Shown piece after piece: positions 14,240 to 15,413 of a stretch of 15,413 nucleotides of DNA; position 1 is the stretch's first letter, and each line of letters begins with the position of its first letter. A program made the position numbers and the translations under genes. The stretch covers positions 1 through 15,413 of the forward strand of contig JBJOGJ010000072.1 in assembly GCA_046048295.1 (NCBI GenBank), read 5' to 3'. The DNA comes from CBDCWA01 sp046048295. GTDB lineage: Bacteria > Pseudomonadota > Alphaproteobacteria > Rhizobiales > Hyphomicrobiaceae. The notes beneath the pieces are model-generated. The model saw nothing but the letters and a program-made list of their open reading frames with translations, was not told where the DNA came from and made no database searches.

Positions 14240-15413
14240 ATGTCGCTCTACAGATCCTTCGCCACCGTTGGCGGCCTAACGCTGATAAGCCGCATCCTCG
14301 GCTTCGTCCGCGATATTTTCATAGCCGCCGTGCTCGGGACTGGCGTCATTGCAGACGCCTTTTTCGTGGCCTTCCGTTTTCCGAACCTGTTCCGCCGACT
14401 GTTCGGCGAGGGCGCTTTCAATTCCGCCTTCGTGCCGCTTTTCGCCAAGAAACTCGAGGCTGAAGGCCGCGAGTCGGCGCGCGCCTTCGCGGAAACGGCC
14501 CTGGCGGGGCTCACTTTTTGCCTCGTCGTTCTCTCAGCGGCTGCCATGGTTTCCATGCCCTGGCTCATGTACGTCATAGCGCCGGGTTTCGCCGACGATC
14601 CGAAAAAGTTCGACCTTGCCGTGCTGCTCACGCAGATCGCGTTCCCTTACCTTCTCTGCATGTCGCTCGTGGCGCTGTATTCCGGCGTGCTCAACTCCTT
14701 CGGGCGGTTTGCGGCAAGCGCCGGTGTCTCGATCGTCCTGAACTTGACGCTGATCGGCGCAATGCTCGTGGCCATGTGGCTCGGATATCGCAATGATCCT
14801 CGAGCTGGCATCACGCTCGCATGGGGAGTGTTTGCCGCCGGCATCTTCCAGTTACTGATGCTCGTCGTTGGCGCGCACCGTTCCGGATTTGCGCTCCGTT
14901 TGCGCCGTCCGCGTTGGAACGACGACATGCGCCAACTCGTGCGCCTCGGTATTCCGGGCGTCATCGCCGGTGGTATTACCCAGATCAACATTCTCGTCGG
15001 CACGATCATCGCTTCGCTGCAGGATGGTGCAGTCTCGCATCTTTATTTCGCGGATCGCGTGTATGAACTGCCGCTTGCACTTGTCGGCATTGCGATCGGT
15101 GTCGTTCTCCTCCCTGAGCTGTCGCGCAATCTGAGGTCTGGTGCCGAGGACCGGGCGATGGCGAGCCTCAACCGGTCGACTGAGTTTGCCCTGCTCTTGA
15201 CCGTCCCGGCATCGGTTGCGCTCGCAGTGGTTCCCTGGCCAATCGTGCACGTTCTATTCGAGCGCGGTGCGTTCACTGCTGCGGACACGACGGCGACGGC
15301 AGCGGCACTGGCGATCTTCGCGGCCGGTCTACCCTCGTTCGTCCTCATAAAGGTCTTCTCGCCAGCATACTTTGCCCGCGAGGACACGAGCACACCGATG
15401 CGCATCGCGGGCC
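14240..15413 (+). CDS. murJ: Lipid II flippase MurJ (3' truncated by window end)
   Basis: 391 codons are visible with no stop, about three-quarters of a usual MurJ (roughly 510-530 residues). MurJ (older name MviN) is the many-span inner-membrane MOP-family protein that flips lipid II for peptidoglycan synthesis. The N-terminus MSLYRSFATVGGLTLISR followed by ILGFVRDI is the family signature, then FFVAFRFPNLFRRLFGEGAFNSAFVP, with the charged residues lining the central cavity, and alternating hydrophobic spans (for example FPYLLCMSLVALYSGVLNS and AGVSIVLNLTLIGAMLVAM). Also typical are L-YFADRVYELPLALVGIAIGVVLLPELSR and ...VLFERGAF. The ATG at 14240 has little Shine-Dalgarno but matches the family start exactly. 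Its usual partner is glnD upstream; here the receptor gene and terminator separate them. Confidence 0.96.
   Translation, partial: MSLYRSFATVGGLTLISRILGFVRDIFIAAVLGTGVIADAFFVAFRFPNLFRRLFGEGAFNSAFVPLFAKKLEAEGRESARAFAETALAGLTFCLVVLSAAAMVSMPWLMYVIAPGFADDPKKFDLAVLLTQIAFPYLLCMSLVALYSGVLNSFGRFAASAGVSIVLNLTLIGAMLVAMWLGYRNDPRAGITLAWGVFAAGIFQLLMLVVGAHRSGFALRLRRPRWNDDMRQLVRLGIPGVIAGGITQINILVGTIIASLQDGAVSHLYFADRVYELPLALVGIAIGVVLLPELSRNLRSGAEDRAMASLNRSTEFALLLTVPASVALAVVPWPIVHVLFERGAFTAADTTATAAALAIFAAGLPSFVLIKVFSPAYFAREDTSTPMRIAG

Overview
The window is GC-rich chromosomal DNA that reads as alphaproteobacterial, most likely Hyphomicrobiales (Rhizobiales). The clues are a full-length glnD followed closely by murJ, strong GGAGG-type ribosome sites, and orphan tricarboxylate-transporter (TctC/Bug-type) periplasmic receptors. 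The species cannot be fixed from this sequence. No transposase, integrase, phage gene, tRNA, rRNA or CRISPR array was seen.

Layout. (a) 1-2440: the 3' part of a periplasmic receptor gene (+), a strong bidirectional-looking terminator, and a convergent bicupin gene (-) with a dyad operator candidate in its promoter region. (b) 2440-4870: a small protein with a histone-H1-like Lys/Ala/Pro tail and a UvrD/PcrA C-terminal Tudor-like domain (+), converging on a membrane-anchored protein of 14 TPR repeats (-). (c) 4870-6160: tenA (thiaminase II, -) diverging from a GcvR-like protein with two ACT domains (+). (d) 6160-7340: a small, lower-GC predicted membrane protein (+), then about 500 bases with no convincing gene. 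This gap holds a long stem-loop, a short hairpin, and two 46-base tandem repeats whose hairpins differ by compensatory base changes. (e) 7340-10050: a minus-strand pair (secreted MBL-fold protein, then a small cupin/cysteine-dioxygenase-like protein) divergent from a luciferase-like flavin monooxygenase (+). (f) 10050-15413: glnD, a second orphan receptor with a Sec signal peptide and its own terminator, and the 5' three-quarters of murJ.

How the genes fit together. glnD (nitrogen/PII signalling) and murJ (lipid II flippase) are core genes. The receptors, the two cupin proteins, the MBL protein and the flavin monooxygenase look like accessory catabolic or uptake functions, with substrates not readable from sequence. 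The two receptors at the window ends are paralogues sharing two conserved cysteines. The first also carries an extra C-terminal beta-rich domain. No TctA or TctB membrane subunit is present, so both receptors appear to be orphans here.

The best candidate for something undescribed is the structured gap at 7075-7312, where the covarying tandem hairpins argue for selection on, or recent spread of, a folded element. The histone-tail/Tudor protein and the MBL protein with a degenerate metal motif are secondary leads.
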